From the NCBI GenBank assembly GCA_949300145.1, contig CASGDA010000010.1, positions 17,304-81,303 on the forward strand: a DNA stretch of 64,000 bases, in the 5' to 3' direction. The notes below the pieces were generated by a model that was not told the origin of the DNA, did not search any database, and saw only the letters and a list, made by a program, of their open reading frames with translations. The translations under genes and the position numbers were made by a program. Below are positions 44,239 through 53,408 of the stretch, one piece after another (within the stretch, counting starts at the first letter, position 1; every line of letters begins with the position of its first letter). This stretch comes from an uncultured Treponema sp. (GTDB lineage: Bacteria > Spirochaetota > Spirochaetia > Treponematales > Treponemataceae).

Positions 44239-45594
44239 TCAGAAGAACAGGGACAGAATAAATATACCGACCATTGCGGCAAGACCAATCACAAGGGTCA
44301 TTGTGGTCTGGGTTTTGTAACCGTCCTCAACCTTCATTTCACCGAAATTGGTGACAACCCAGAAATAGCTGTCGTTGGCGTGGGAAACCGTCATTGCTCC
44401 CGCACCGATGGCCATAACTGTAAGGGCGGCGGCGGCGGGGGTTGTCATTCCAAGGACACCCATGAGCGGGGCAAGGATACCGGCTGTTGTCGTGAGGGCG
44501 ACAGTCGAAGAGCCCTGCGCCGTCTTGAGGATTGCGGCAAGGATGAACGGGAAGAATATGCCGATTGTCTCGAATACAGTGGCGTTCGCCGTGATGAAAT
44601 CGACAAGGCCGGAAGTCGCTATAACCTTTCCGAGAACGCCGCCGGCGGCGGTTACGAAAAGAATCGGACCAACCACTTTGAGGGTCTCATTGGTAAGCTC
44701 GTAAAAATCGCCCAGTTTGTTCTGGGTGGCGAGAAGAATAACGCCGAACAGCATTCCAACCGCAAGGGCGATAATCGGCGTTCCGAGGAAAACGAGGATG
44801 GAAGCGAAGAACCCTTCCATCTTTGCCATCGTTACAATAGAAGAAACAGCCATCAGCAGAATCGGAACGATAATAGGGGCGAATGACATAAAGCCGCCGG
44901 GCAGTTTGCCGTAACTTGCGACCAGCTCTTCATAACTCTGCGTGATTGTTCCGGAATCGGCTTCGTCGTTGGCGCGGACTTTCTTGCCGATATACTTGGC
45001 GAACAGGTATCCGGCGATAAGGGGAATGATTGAAACAAGGACGCCCATGCCGATGACAAGGAGAAGATGGTTCCCTACACCGAGCGTATTGGCGGCGGCG
45101 ATCGGGCCGGGTGTCGGCGGTATAAACACGTGCGAAATATACAGACCGGCGGAAAGTGCCACTGTCATGGCAACACTGGATGTGAGTGTACGCTTGACAA
45201 GGGCCTTGCGTATCGGGTTGAGGATTACGAAGCCTGAATCACAGAAAACGGGGATGGAGACAATCCAGCCCATCAGAAGCATGGCCAGCTCAGGATTCTT
45301 TTTCCCCACAATCTTCACGACAATATCTGACAATTTAAGAGCGGCCCCGGTCTTTTCAAGAATCGAGCCGATCATGGCACCGAGTATGATTACAATACCG
45401 ATACTGGTAAAGGTACCGCTGAATCCGCTTCCTATCGTACCCGGAATATCCTTGAGGGGAATCCCCGCCAGAAACGCCAGCAAAAGCGAAACTCCCATAA
45501 TTGACAGGAACGGATGGATTTTCCACTTGGAAATAGCGACAATCATCAGTGCGATACATACAATAAACGCAATAATCAAAGCTACACCCTGCAT
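44239..45594 (-). CDS. GntP-family permease (gluconate/glycerate-type)
   Basis: A polytopic membrane protein of 12-14 helices with GntP motifs: HPFLSIMGVSLLLAFLAGIP, VIILGAMIGSILEKTGAA, IPVFCDSGFVILNPIRKALV, HVFIPPTPGPIAAANTLGV and ASGLVDFITANATVF. In this setting, between a CdaR regulator and glycerate kinase, the imported acid is probably glycerate or a close sugar acid. The ATG at 45594 follows GCAGGAGG, better than the Met five codons upstream. Confidence 0.9.
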   Translation of the reverse strand: MQGVALIIAFIVCIALMIVAISKWKIHPFLSIMGVSLLLAFLAGIPLKDIPGTIGSGFSGTFTSIGIVIILGAMIGSILEKTGAALKLSDIVVKIVGKKNPELAMLLMGWIVSIPVFCDSGFVILNPIRKALVKRTLTSSVAMTVALSAGLYISHVFIPPTPGPIAAANTLGVGNHLLLVIGMGVLVSIIPLIAGYLFAKYIGKKVRANDEADSGTITQSYEELVASYGKLPGGFMSFAPIIVPILLMAVSSIVTMAKMEGFFASILVFLGTPIIALAVGMLFGVILLATQNKLGDFYELTNETLKVVGPILFVTAAGGVLGKVIATSGLVDFITANATVFETIGIFFPFILAAILKTAQGSSTVALTTTAGILAPLMGVLGMTTPAAAALTVMAIGAGAMTVSHANDSYFWVVTNFGEMKVEDGYKTQTTMTLVIGLAAMVGIFILSLFF

Positions 45595-45713
45595 AATTAC
45601 CTCCTGCATATGCTAAAATTATGTGATGAAGTCAGTATCGCACACCTTCCCCGAAAGGTATATAGTACACAATATAAAAATATATACATAAATATATTAT
45701 GCATAACAAAGGG

Positions 45714-46880
45714 CTATATATCCCAGGACGGCGGTGAAAAATGAAACAAATTACGGATATCCCGGTAAAAATGAATGGCGTTGTAAAACAAAGACGAATA
45801 TTTTATTGACCGGGGATCATATCCCGTCCTCTCGGAAATTTTTTTCAGCTTGTATTGGAGGGTGTTCTTGTGCATATTCAGCTTTTCCGAAGCCCTGGCA
45901 ATGGAACCCTCGTGTTCGTAAAAAGTATCCAAAAGTATAATAAGGTCTGGTATTTCGGGAGCAGTATAATTCCTGAACACATGGCTAATATAATCCTGCT
46001 TTACCGAGTCGGGCAGTTCAGCCGAAAAGATTTCCATGGTTATGTCGGCGTACAACCTGGGTTCCCTGCTGGAAGAGCGCAGGCACGTCCGCATGGCCTT
46101 TTCCGCCTTCACGCGGGCTTCCCACACGCGGGTTCCGGCGGAATCCACCCCCACCGCAACCGTGACGGGATACCGGATTTCGCTTTCCGTTTTTACCGTC
46201 CCGGCGAGAACCAGCATATCATCGTCGCCGCGCATACCGACCCCGCACATCAGGGAATCGGCGGACGCAAGGATAAAGCTGTCCGGCTCGTTGAGGACGA
46301 AGGTCTTTATGACACGGTACGCGCCGTCTATGCTTTTCTGCGCGAGGCGGCTGTCCCCGCCGTCCTCAGGCTGAACCGCCACGGAAAACAGCCTCCTCGG
46401 CCTGGATATGTCAACGCCGAGGGAAATGCCGTATTCATGGAATTCACGGTTGATATTCCTGGGGTCGCCGTAAAGCCACTCTCCAAGGAAACGCATCTTC
46501 GCGCGGTCATCCCGTTCCCTCTGCTCCTTGTTGTACTCCTCTTTCAGGAGGATTTCCGTTATTTTCTTTATAATCTGGCCGTATTTGGACACCTCCTCGT
46601 AAGGGCCGGTGACGCCGATAACCCCCACGGTTTTTCCGTTCAACTCAACAGCCAGATTAACCCCCCTGCGGGAACCTTCGTACTCGGTGTCGCTGTGCAC
46701 GACAAGTTCAGGCAGCCCGTCCCGCACAATCCTGCGGGCGGCGTCGTGCATGGTTCCGACACGGGCGGGGTCGCTGCTTGCGATGATAACCCCGCGCTCG
46801 TCCATCATGTTTATCCTCTGCCCTATGATGCCGCTTATTTCCGCGACAATACTGGCGGCAGTCCTTTCCGCTATATGCAT
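45714..46880 (-). CDS. cdaR: CdaR-family sugar-diacid/glycerate regulator
   Basis: The N-terminal sugar-diacid recognition domain (ISGIIGQRINMMDERGVIIA, VGVIGVTGPYEEVSKYGQII) is followed by a middle GGDEF-like region and a C-terminal PucR-type HTH (ARASEKLNMHKNTLQYKLKK). In E. coli CdaR activates galactarate, glucarate and glycerate genes, so it probably activates gntP-glxK just downstream. The 119-base gap to gntP is very AT-rich and could hold a regulated promoter, but I could not assign one with confidence. Confidence 0.9.
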   Translation of the reverse strand: MHIAERTAASIVAEISGIIGQRINMMDERGVIIASSDPARVGTMHDAARRIVRDGLPELVVHSDTEYEGSRRGVNLAVELNGKTVGVIGVTGPYEEVSKYGQIIKKITEILLKEEYNKEQRERDDRAKMRFLGEWLYGDPRNINREFHEYGISLGVDISRPRRLFSVAVQPEDGGDSRLAQKSIDGAYRVIKTFVLNEPDSFILASADSLMCGVGMRGDDDMLVLAGTVKTESEIRYPVTVAVGVDSAGTRVWEARVKAEKAMRTCLRSSSREPRLYADITMEIFSAELPDSVKQDYISHVFRNYTAPEIPDLIILLDTFYEHEGSIARASEKLNMHKNTLQYKLKKISERTGYDPRSIKYSSLFYNAIHFYRDIRNLFHFSPPSWDI

Positions 46881-47028
46881 ACTCTTGTCCCTGTCAAGTC
46901 TACCACGGATTTATACGATAATTAAATAAAAAAATCACGAAAAATATATCGAATACTATGAAATCCGTTGCAAAAGGTATTATAATTTTCATATATACTC
47001 ATACCTGTACCGCCGGAGGAACTTGAAT

Positions 47029-49182
47029 ATGAAACTGAAATGGAAAATCAACAGCATATCCCTGATTGCAGTTATGACACCGCTGATTATAGGCGTAATA
47101 ATCATCGCCTCGGTTTCATTTAAAAACGGGGTTGAGGAAGCCGAAACAATCCTGTCCGAATATTCGGGAAGGATAACTGAGAACGTGAATAACTTCTTTG
47201 AATCCGCAAGGACAAGCGCCATAGGCGCGTCAAACATACCGGCGGTAGTGGAGATGGACTGGGAGGAAGCCCGGCCGATTCTCCAGGGACTGAAGGAAGG
47301 GAACGGCAATATCCGCCGTTACACGCTGTACGATATCGACGGAAGTTTCTGGGAATCGGACAACGACGGAAACCCGTGGCTCAACGGCAAGGCGAGCAAC
47401 GACAACAGCAGTCCGACGGCGGCGTATGCGTCCGCTTCGCAGAGGGACTACCACAGGGAGACTGTCGGGGCGAACACAACCGGCGAAAAAGTGGTGTTCG
47501 TCAGTGACGCCATACTTTCCGCGGCGGACGGGGAAAAGCTCATCCTCACGGTTGTAAGCATAATCCGGGACGGCAGGGCTGTCGGGGCTCTCGGCACAGA
47601 CCAGTCAAGCAGGGAGCTGGACGTCCTGTGGAGCTCCTTCAGCGGGGATCTTGAGAAACTGTTCGGCAGGGAGAGCCACATGGCGATTGTGTCCGAATCA
47701 GGACAGCTTGTCTCCCACCTGAAATGGAACCAGAACGGTTATGACGACCTGGTAATGAACAGCAACACAGTGCGTTCAACCGGAGACCTCCCGGAAACAA
47801 TGCAGAACGCGGTGAAGACGCTGGAGACGGATGAAATCCGCCTCTTTGACGGAATGTACATAACAAAAAAAGCAGTCAGGAACACACCTTTTTCCATATA
47901 CCTCGCGGTTCCGGAGGCCGTGCTGCTCAGTGAAGTTTATTCCATAATAACGATTACACTGGTCCTCGTTTTCGTGATAGCGCTCGTCATCTTCTCGTGC
48001 CTGTACATTCTCAGCGTGAGAATCGCAAAGCCACTGACGGACGCAACCCTCACCCTGAAAGACATTTCCGAGGGAGAAGGTGATTTGTCCACCAGACTGC
48101 AAGTCCAGACAAAGGATGAAATCGGGGAACTGGCGAAGTTCTTCAACAATTTCATCTCCTCCCTCCACAGCATGATAAGCAGAATATCCGAAAAGGAGAA
48201 GACGATGAAAGATATAGCCGTGCGCCTTGAGGACGAAACGGCATGCATACAGACGAATATCACCTCCATAGGCTCCGACATAGACGACATGAATTCCTCC
48301 GTCGAGGAGCAGAGCGCCTCCGTAACGGAAACCTCATCCACAATAACCCAGATAACGAAAAACATCGACGAGCTTACGAATGAAATCGAGGGACAGAGCT
48401 CCGCGGTTGAGGAATCATCGGCGGCGATTCACCAGATGGTGTCGAACATCAATTCGATAACGGCTAACCTGAACAGGGCCTCCGGAACATTCTCCCAGCT
48501 GAACAGCGCCTCCGCAGACGGCAAGAGCAGCATAAAAAACGTGAAGGATCTCGCCGCGGCGCTGGCGAGCCAGTCAGAGCACCTTCTGGAAACGAACCGG
48601 GTCATCGAAACGATTGCGACGCAGACAAACCTTCTCGCCATGAACGCCGCGATTGAGTCCGCGCACGCGGGGGCGGCAGGCAAAGGATTCGCGGTTGTGG
48701 CGGAGGAAATACGCAAGCTGGCGGAGGACGCGGCCAAACAGTCAAAGAACATAACACTGGATTTGAAGGAAACGGTGGCGTCCATCAGCAGCATAGTCTC
48801 CGCGGCGGACACGGCGGAAGCGTCCTTTGATTCCGTCGCATCCCACATAAACACAACGGACAAGCTTGTCGCGGAGATTTCGCTGGCGATGAATGAGCAG
48901 GCGGAAGGCGGCAAACAGGTTCTGGAGGCGCTGGAGAACATCCAGGATATCACCGGGAAAATCAACAACGGCTCAAAAGAAATGGAAGAAGGCGCGAACA
49001 TGATAAAAAATGAAATGGAGCGTCTTACGGATATTTCGATGACGGTCCAGACAAAGGCCAGGCAGATTTCCCGGTCGAACCAGACCATCATGGAAGGAAT
49101 CACCAACATCACGTCCGACTCCGGCGTGAACAAGGAAGCCATCGATGTCCTCGCCGAGCTGACAGGAAAATTCAAGCTTTAA
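47029..49182 (+). CDS. Methyl-accepting chemotaxis protein
   Basis: Residues ~10-30 are a membrane helix, then a dCache-type periplasmic sensor ([40 protein letters not shown]), a second helix (~305-330, [20 protein letters not shown]), a HAMP domain ([20 protein letters not shown]) and a signalling domain with [20 protein letters not shown] and [19 protein letters not shown], the CheA/CheW contact hairpin. It senses an extracellular small molecule, unidentified. The ATG at 47029 follows GGAGGA. A weak promoter (TTGCAA at 46968) lies upstream. Confidence 0.95.
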   Translation: MKLKWKINSISLIAVMTPLIIGVIIIASVSFKNGVEEAETILSEYSGRITENVNNFFESARTSAIGASNIPAVVEMDWEEARPILQGLKEGNGNIRRYTLYDIDGSFWESDNDGNPWLNGKASNDNSSPTAAYASASQRDYHRETVGANTTGEKVVFVSDAILSAADGEKLILTVVSIIRDGRAVGALGTDQSSRELDVLWSSFSGDLEKLFGRESHMAIVSESGQLVSHLKWNQNGYDDLVMNSNTVRSTGDLPETMQNAVKTLETDEIRLFDGMYITKKAVRNTPFSIYLAVPEAVLLSEVYSIITITLVLVFVIALVIFSCLYILSVRIAKPLTDATLTLKDISEGEGDLSTRLQVQTKDEIGELAKFFNNFISSLHSMISRISEKEKTMKDIAVRLEDETACIQTNITSIGSDIDDMNSSVEEQSASVTETSSTITQITKNIDELTNEIEGQSSAVEESSAAIHQMVSNINSITANLNRASGTFSQLNSASADGKSSIKNVKDLAAALASQSEHLLETNRVIETIATQTNLLAMNAAIESAHAGAAGKGFAVVAEEIRKLAEDAAKQSKNITLDLKETVASISSIVSAADTAEASFDSVASHINTTDKLVAEISLAMNEQAEGGKQVLEALENIQDITGKINNGSKEMEEGANMIKNEMERLTDISMTVQTKARQISRSNQTIMEGITNITSDSGVNKEAIDVLAELTGKFKL

Positions 49183-49186
49183 AAAA

Positions 49187-49224
49187 CTTCCGCAGGATAC
49201 CAGCGTATCCTGCGGAAGCGTTTT
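49187..49224 (+). terminator. Terminator of the chemoreceptor gene
   Basis: A perfect 14-base stem (CTTCCGCAGGATAC and its complement) with a 4-base loop is followed by CGTTTT. The same 12-base core stem recurs at 53376. Confidence 0.85.
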
Positions 49225-49229
49225 CCCGG

Positions 49230-49283
49230 TTGACAAAAAAAGGCAAAGGGATTATCATATTTTGTGTGCACGGGCACACAAAA
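49230..49283 (+). promoter_or_regulatory. Promoter and operator of the DUF4867/isomerase operon
   Basis: -35 TTGACA (49230-49235) and -10 TATCAT (49253-49258) have a 17-base spacer. Perfect 10-base arms TTTTGTGTGC and GCACACAAAA (49260-49269 and 49274-49283) around a 4-base centre cover the start site. A LacI-type regulator gene lies downstream at 51.6 kb and is a natural candidate to bind it. The GTGC-N4-GCAC core matches the operator at 22697. Confidence 0.75.
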
Positions 49284-49303
49284 ATAATTTTGCGGAGCGT
49301 TAT

Positions 49304-49927
49304 ATGGAAATCCAGTCTGTATTCGATTCTTCGTTCGGTACATACGGAAAGGTAATCACCGGGTATGATTTCGGGCCGCTGGTTTCGGTATTGAATGAAA
49401 AGACGGAAAAACCCGCGGACAGGGTTATATACGTCCCCGGGGATGAAGCCCTTGAGAGCCTTCCCGCGGCGCAGTTCCTTTCATCAAACATATACGGTGG
49501 AATGCCCGTGCAGACGGGGTACTGCAACGGAAACAACAGGCTTTTGAACTGCCTTGAATACCACAGGGGATGCGAAATCAATATCGCCGCCGATGACATC
49601 ATACTCCTTCTGGCTTCACTTCAGAAGGTCAGTGACGGAAAACTGGACACCCGGGAAGTGGAGGCATTCAAAGTCCCCGCCGGAACCGCCGTCCTTCTTT
49701 ACGAAACAACCCTGCACTATGCGCCCTGCACGGCGGCGGGCGGAGGCTTCCGTGTGGCGATTGTCCTTCCCAAAGGAACAAACACGGATAAACCGGATAT
49801 CAAGGAAGCCACAGGAGAGGACAGGCTTCTCTGGGCCCGTAACAAGTGGCTCATCGCCCACCCTGATTCAGCGGAAGCGAAACAGGGTGCGTTCATCGGT
49901 CTGACGGGAAAAAATATAGAAGTCTGA
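49304..49927 (+). CDS. DUF4867 family protein
   Basis: No biochemical function is known to me. The sequence is beta-rich with a cupin-like feel (EVEAFKVPAGTAVLLYETTL, then HYAPC and GFRVAIVLPKGTN), reminiscent of ureidoglycolate-lyase-like folds. It is typically found beside L-fucose-isomerase-like genes, as here. The ATG at 49304 follows GCGGAGCG; upstream in-frame codons lie in the operator and cannot be coding. A sugar-epimerising or mutarotating role is only a guess. Confidence 0.75.
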   Translation: MEIQSVFDSSFGTYGKVITGYDFGPLVSVLNEKTEKPADRVIYVPGDEALESLPAAQFLSSNIYGGMPVQTGYCNGNNRLLNCLEYHRGCEINIAADDIILLLASLQKVSDGKLDTREVEAFKVPAGTAVLLYETTLHYAPCTAAGGGFRVAIVLPKGTNTDKPDIKEATGEDRLLWARNKWLIAHPDSAEAKQGAFIGLTGKNIEV

Positions 49928-49985
49928 GCATAAACGGTAATTGATATACAGGATATCACACCGTAAAAATAAAATGGGGGTTTTT

Positions 49986-51470
49986 ATGAACAATATTCCT
50001 GAAGTCAAGCTGGGTGTCATTGCGGTTTCACGCGACTGCTTTGTGATTTCGCTTTCCGAAAGAAGAAGGAAGGCGGTGGTTGAGGCGTGTTCCTCCAGGG
50101 GCACGGATGTTTACGAAGCGAAAACAACCGTCGAGAACGAAACGGATATGCTGAAAGCTGTGGACGAAGTGAAGAAAGCGGGATGCAACGCGCTTCTTGT
50201 TTTCCTCGGCAACTTCGGTCCGGAGACTCCTGAAACACTTATAGCGAAGAACTTTGACGGTCCCGTCATGTACGCCGCGGCCGCGGAAGAACACGGGGAC
50301 GACCTTATAAACGGACGCGGGGATGCTTACTGCGGTATGCTCAACTGCTCCTACAACCTGGGACTGCGCAAGCTTAAAGCCGTCATACCAGAATATCCTG
50401 TCGGAACAGCGGAGGAAATCGCAGGTATGGTCGAGGACTTTATTCCTGTCGCGAGAACGCTCATCGGACTCGCTTCGCTCAAAATCATAACCTTCGGTCC
50501 GCGCCCCCAGGATTTCTTCGCCTGCAACGCGCCGATTAAACCCTTGTATGATCTGGGCGTGGAAATCCAGGAGAACTCCGAGCTGGATCTTCTGGTGGCG
50601 TACAAAGCCCACAACGGGGATTCCCGCATTGACGCCGTGGTGAAGGAAATGGCCGCGGAACTCGGTGCGGACGGGAACCAGTATCCAGACCTTCTTCCCC
50701 GCATGGCGCAGTTCGAGCTTACGCTCCTTGACTGGGCCGAGCAGAACAGGGGTGCGCGCAAATACGTTGTATTCGCCAACAAATGCTGGCCCGCATTCCC
50801 GAAGGAATTCGGCTTCGAGCCCTGCTATGTGAACAGCCGCCTCGCTTCCAAAGGCATTCCGGTTGCCTGCGAGGTGGACATTTACGGCGCCCTGTCCGAA
50901 TACATCGGAACCTGCGTCACAGGCGAGCCGGTGACGCTTCTGGACATCAACAACTCCGTCCCGGAGGATATGTACAACGGGGAAATCAAGGGCAAATACA
51001 ACTACACCCTGCATGATACATTCATGGGATTCCACTGCGGCAACACACCCTTCTGCCGCCTGAAAGCCGGAGCCGTCAAGTTCCAGCTCATCCAGAACAG
51101 GCTTCTTGAAAACGGACAGACCCCGGACTTCACGAGGGGAACACTGGAAGGCGACATTGCTGCCGGAAAAATCACATTCTTCAGGCTTCAGAGCGCGGCG
51201 GACGCAACGCTCCACGCATACATCGCACAGGGCGAAGTCCTTCCTGTCGCGACAAGGTCTTTCGGCGGAATCGGTATATTCGCCATTCCGGAAATGGGGC
51301 GCTTCTACCGCCATGTCCTGATTTCAAAGCGTTATCCGCACCACGGCGCGGTCGCCTTCGGTTCAGCGGGAAAAGCCTTGTACACCGTTTTCAGCTATCT
51401 GGGCGTCGAGGACATCGCCTTCAACCAGCCTAAGAATATGCTGTACAAGGATGAGAATCCCTTCGCCTGA
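49986..51470 (+). CDS. L-fucose/L-arabinose isomerase family protein
   Basis: At 494 residues this matches FucI/AraA-fold isomerases: VKLGVIAVSRDCFVISLSER, KAGCNALLVFLGNFGPETPE, KIITFGPRPQDFFACNAPIK, VACEVDIYGALSEYIGTCVT (Glu and Asp metal-site region), and HDTFMGFHCGNTPFCRLKAG (His ligand). It would interconvert an aldose and ketose in the cytoplasm using a divalent metal. The exact sugar is unknown; the co-regulated transporter and kinase at 17-22 kb may serve the same sugar. The ATG at 49986 follows a run of five G. Confidence 0.82.
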   Translation: MNNIPEVKLGVIAVSRDCFVISLSERRRKAVVEACSSRGTDVYEAKTTVENETDMLKAVDEVKKAGCNALLVFLGNFGPETPETLIAKNFDGPVMYAAAAEEHGDDLINGRGDAYCGMLNCSYNLGLRKLKAVIPEYPVGTAEEIAGMVEDFIPVARTLIGLASLKIITFGPRPQDFFACNAPIKPLYDLGVEIQENSELDLLVAYKAHNGDSRIDAVVKEMAAELGADGNQYPDLLPRMAQFELTLLDWAEQNRGARKYVVFANKCWPAFPKEFGFEPCYVNSRLASKGIPVACEVDIYGALSEYIGTCVTGEPVTLLDINNSVPEDMYNGEIKGKYNYTLHDTFMGFHCGNTPFCRLKAGAVKFQLIQNRLLENGQTPDFTRGTLEGDIAAGKITFFRLQSAADATLHAYIAQGEVLPVATRSFGGIGIFAIPEMGRFYRHVLISKRYPHHGAVAFGSAGKALYTVFSYLGVEDIAFNQPKNMLYKDENPFA

Positions 51471-51509
51471 CATACCGCCTGAAAACGGCGTTTGAACACG
51501 GAATACGCG

Positions 51510-51549
51510 GGGCTGTCAGGAATACCGTTCCAGGCAGCCCTTTGTTTTT
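51510..51549 (+). terminator. Terminator after the isomerase gene
   Basis: A GGGCTG / CAGCCC stem with weaker extension around AATACCG is followed by TTTGTTTTT. Confidence 0.7.
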
Positions 51550-51585
51550 CCGCTGGAGGCGGAAGAAACGGAAGGCACCGTCCAA

Positions 51586-51613
51586 TTGTAAAAAACAAAA
51601 AAGCGGATATAAT
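51586..51613 (+). promoter_or_regulatory. Promoter of the LacI-type regulator
   Basis: -35 TTGTAA (51586-51591) and consensus -10 TATAAT (51608-51613) are 16 bases apart. The ATG at 51622 is only 8 bases after the -10, so the message may be leaderless or nearly so. Confidence 0.6.
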
Positions 51614-51621
51614 TTGCTTGT

Positions 51622-52677
51622 ATGGCCATCACTATAAAAGAAATTGCTGAGCAGGCGGGTGTTTCCCGCGGAACGGTGGACAGGGTCCTCCACAACCGGG
51701 GAGGAGTCAAGCCCGAAATAGAAGCCAGAATAAAGCGGATAGCGGAACAGAATTCATTCAGGATAAACAAGGCGGGGCGCATCCTCGCCGGACGGAAACA
51801 GCCCCTCGTTGTAGGCTGCCTCATGCCGGGGGTCGGCAACCTTTTTTTCGATGACGTGATAAGCGGTTACACGTCGGCGCAGAAGGAGCTTGCTGATTAC
51901 GGCGTTTCCCTGAAGATAAAAAACATAAGGGGCTTCAGTCCCGAACGGCACATTGAAGCCATACAGGAACTGCTGGATGAAGGGTGCAGGGCTTTGTGCC
52001 TTTCGACCCTGGACGTGCCGGAAGTGTGCAGGTTTATCGACGGGATAATCGAAAAGGGGATTCCTGTAATCGCCGTCAACACGGACATCCCGGAGACAAA
52101 ACGCATATGCTATATCGGAAGTGATTACTACAAGGCGGGGAAAACGGCGGCGCAGCTTTTGTCGAAAATCCTGCGCCCCGGAGAACTCCCCCTGAAAATA
52201 GCGGTGTTCACCGGCTCCCTCAACATAAAGGGACACAATGAAAGGATAACCGGTTTTGAAGAAGGGCTTTCGGCATACCATGTGGAACATTCAATCATCA
52301 ATATAACAGAAGGGTTCGACAACGACGAGTATGTGTTCCTCCCCGCCCTCGCCATTTTTGAAAAGCACCCTGAAATCAACTGCATTTACATAGCGGCCTC
52401 GTGCGTGGCGGGTGTATGCACGGCGTTAAAACAGTCCGTCATGAAACTCCAGCCGGAAAGAATAAGGATTGTGGTTTTTGACGACCTGCCGGAAACAAAG
52501 AGACTGATACGGGAAGGCCTTATAGATTTCACGATATGCCAGTCCCCCTTCCAGCAGGGCTACCAGGCTATACATGCGCTGTTCAATTACGCGCTTGACA
52601 AACGGGACATCCCGGCAAACAACATACTGATGAACACAATCATCAAGATAGCCGAGAATCTGGACGACAAGGATTGA
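51622..52677 (+). CDS. LacI-family transcription regulator
   Basis: The N-terminal HTH is typical (TIKEIAEQAGVSRGTVDRVL, HNRGGVKPEIEARI). The remainder is a periplasmic-binding-protein-like sensor domain (LVVGCLMPGVGNLFFDDVIS, CIYIAASCVAGVCTALKQSV, DFTICQSPFQQGYQAIHALF), closest in look to ribose/xylose-binding-type sensors. It likely represses the DUF4867/isomerase operon through the palindrome at 49260-49283 and is released by sugar. The polysaccharide deacetylase gene follows 6 bases later. Confidence 0.9.
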   Translation: MAITIKEIAEQAGVSRGTVDRVLHNRGGVKPEIEARIKRIAEQNSFRINKAGRILAGRKQPLVVGCLMPGVGNLFFDDVISGYTSAQKELADYGVSLKIKNIRGFSPERHIEAIQELLDEGCRALCLSTLDVPEVCRFIDGIIEKGIPVIAVNTDIPETKRICYIGSDYYKAGKTAAQLLSKILRPGELPLKIAVFTGSLNIKGHNERITGFEEGLSAYHVEHSIINITEGFDNDEYVFLPALAIFEKHPEINCIYIAASCVAGVCTALKQSVMKLQPERIRIVVFDDLPETKRLIREGLIDFTICQSPFQQGYQAIHALFNYALDKRDIPANNILMNTIIKIAENLDDKD

Positions 52678-52683
52678 CAGGGA

Positions 52684-53361
52684 ATGAAAAAACAGACGCC
52701 AGGATCCGTTTCCACACCGGACGGAAGCGGCGCACAATCTCCGGCAATCGCGCTCACCTTTGATGACGGACCGAACACAACGGTGACACCTGCAATCCTC
52801 AATTTGCTTGAGGAACACAACGTGGCGGCAACCTTCTTTTTGATCGGCAAAAATATCCACGGAGAAACGGCCCGGATTGTGGAACGCATGGTCAGGATGA
52901 AATGCGAAACCGCGAACCATTCACTCACACATTCCAACATGAAAGAAATGAAAGCGGAGGAAATCCGGCGCGAAATTTCCGAGACATCACGGCGGATCAG
53001 GGAGATTACCGGAGAAGAGCCCAGGTTTTTCAGACCGCCGTACATCGGCATCAGCGGCACAGTGTTTGAAACGGCAGGACTGCCGCTGATCTGCGGTGCA
53101 GTAATCGGCGACTGGAAAAAAGAGCTTACGGCGGAACAACGCCGCGCCGCCGTTCTGGACAACGCGGAGGACGGTGCAATCATTCTGCTCCACGACTCGG
53201 AAGGGAATACCGCGACGGTGGAAGCGCTCAGGGAAGCCCTCCCGGAACTGCTGGCACGGGGATTCCGTCTGGTGACGCTCTCCCGGCTTTTTGAGGAGAA
53301 AGGCGTAACCCCGGAAACAGGCGCGCATATTATTTACAACCGTGTACCTGAGCTTTTGTAA
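52684..53361 (+). CDS. Polysaccharide deacetylase (NodB-type, CE4)
   Basis: AIALTFDDGPNTTVTPAILN (motif 1, catalytic Asp and metal Asp), ETANHSLTHSNMKEM (motif 2 His ligands), RFFRPPYIGISGTVF (motif 3) and IILLHDSEGNT (motif 5) are all present. The enzyme would remove N-acetyl groups from a glycan. Unlike most CE4 wall enzymes it has no signal peptide, so a cytoplasmic oligosaccharide or deacetylation of a catabolic intermediate may be the substrate. It follows the LacI-type gene directly and probably shares its transcript. Confidence 0.9.
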   Translation: MKKQTPGSVSTPDGSGAQSPAIALTFDDGPNTTVTPAILNLLEEHNVAATFFLIGKNIHGETARIVERMVRMKCETANHSLTHSNMKEMKAEEIRREISETSRRIREITGEEPRFFRPPYIGISGTVFETAGLPLICGAVIGDWKKELTAEQRRAAVLDNAEDGAIILLHDSEGNTATVEALREALPELLARGFRLVTLSRLFEEKGVTPETGAHIIYNRVPELL

Positions 53362-53375
53362 AAGGCGCGGACGTT

Positions 53376-53403
53376 TCCGCAGGATACACGGGTATCCTGC
53401 GGA
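53376..53403. terminator. Hairpin after the deacetylase gene
   Basis: Perfect 12-base arms (TCCGCAGGATAC / GTATCCTGCGGA) around ACGG. Little U-run on the plus strand, so it may be a bidirectional weak terminator. The same stem ends the chemoreceptor transcript 4.2 kb away. Confidence 0.6.
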
Positions 53404-53408
53404 CTGAT

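Noticed and set aside
45595..45713. A firm promoter for gntP-glxK in the AT-rich gap after cdaR
   Set aside because: Many TATA-like hexamers are present but no -35/-10 pair stands out, so none is listed.
46895..46920. TTGACA close to the start of cdaR as a -35 box
   Set aside because: On the minus strand it is too near the ATG (about 10 bases) to leave room for a -10 box and transcription start.
50028..51314. Long open frame on the minus strand through the isomerase gene (428 codons)
   Set aside because: It is a mirror of the high-GC third positions of the plus-strand isomerase. It has no ribosome site or recognisable motif.
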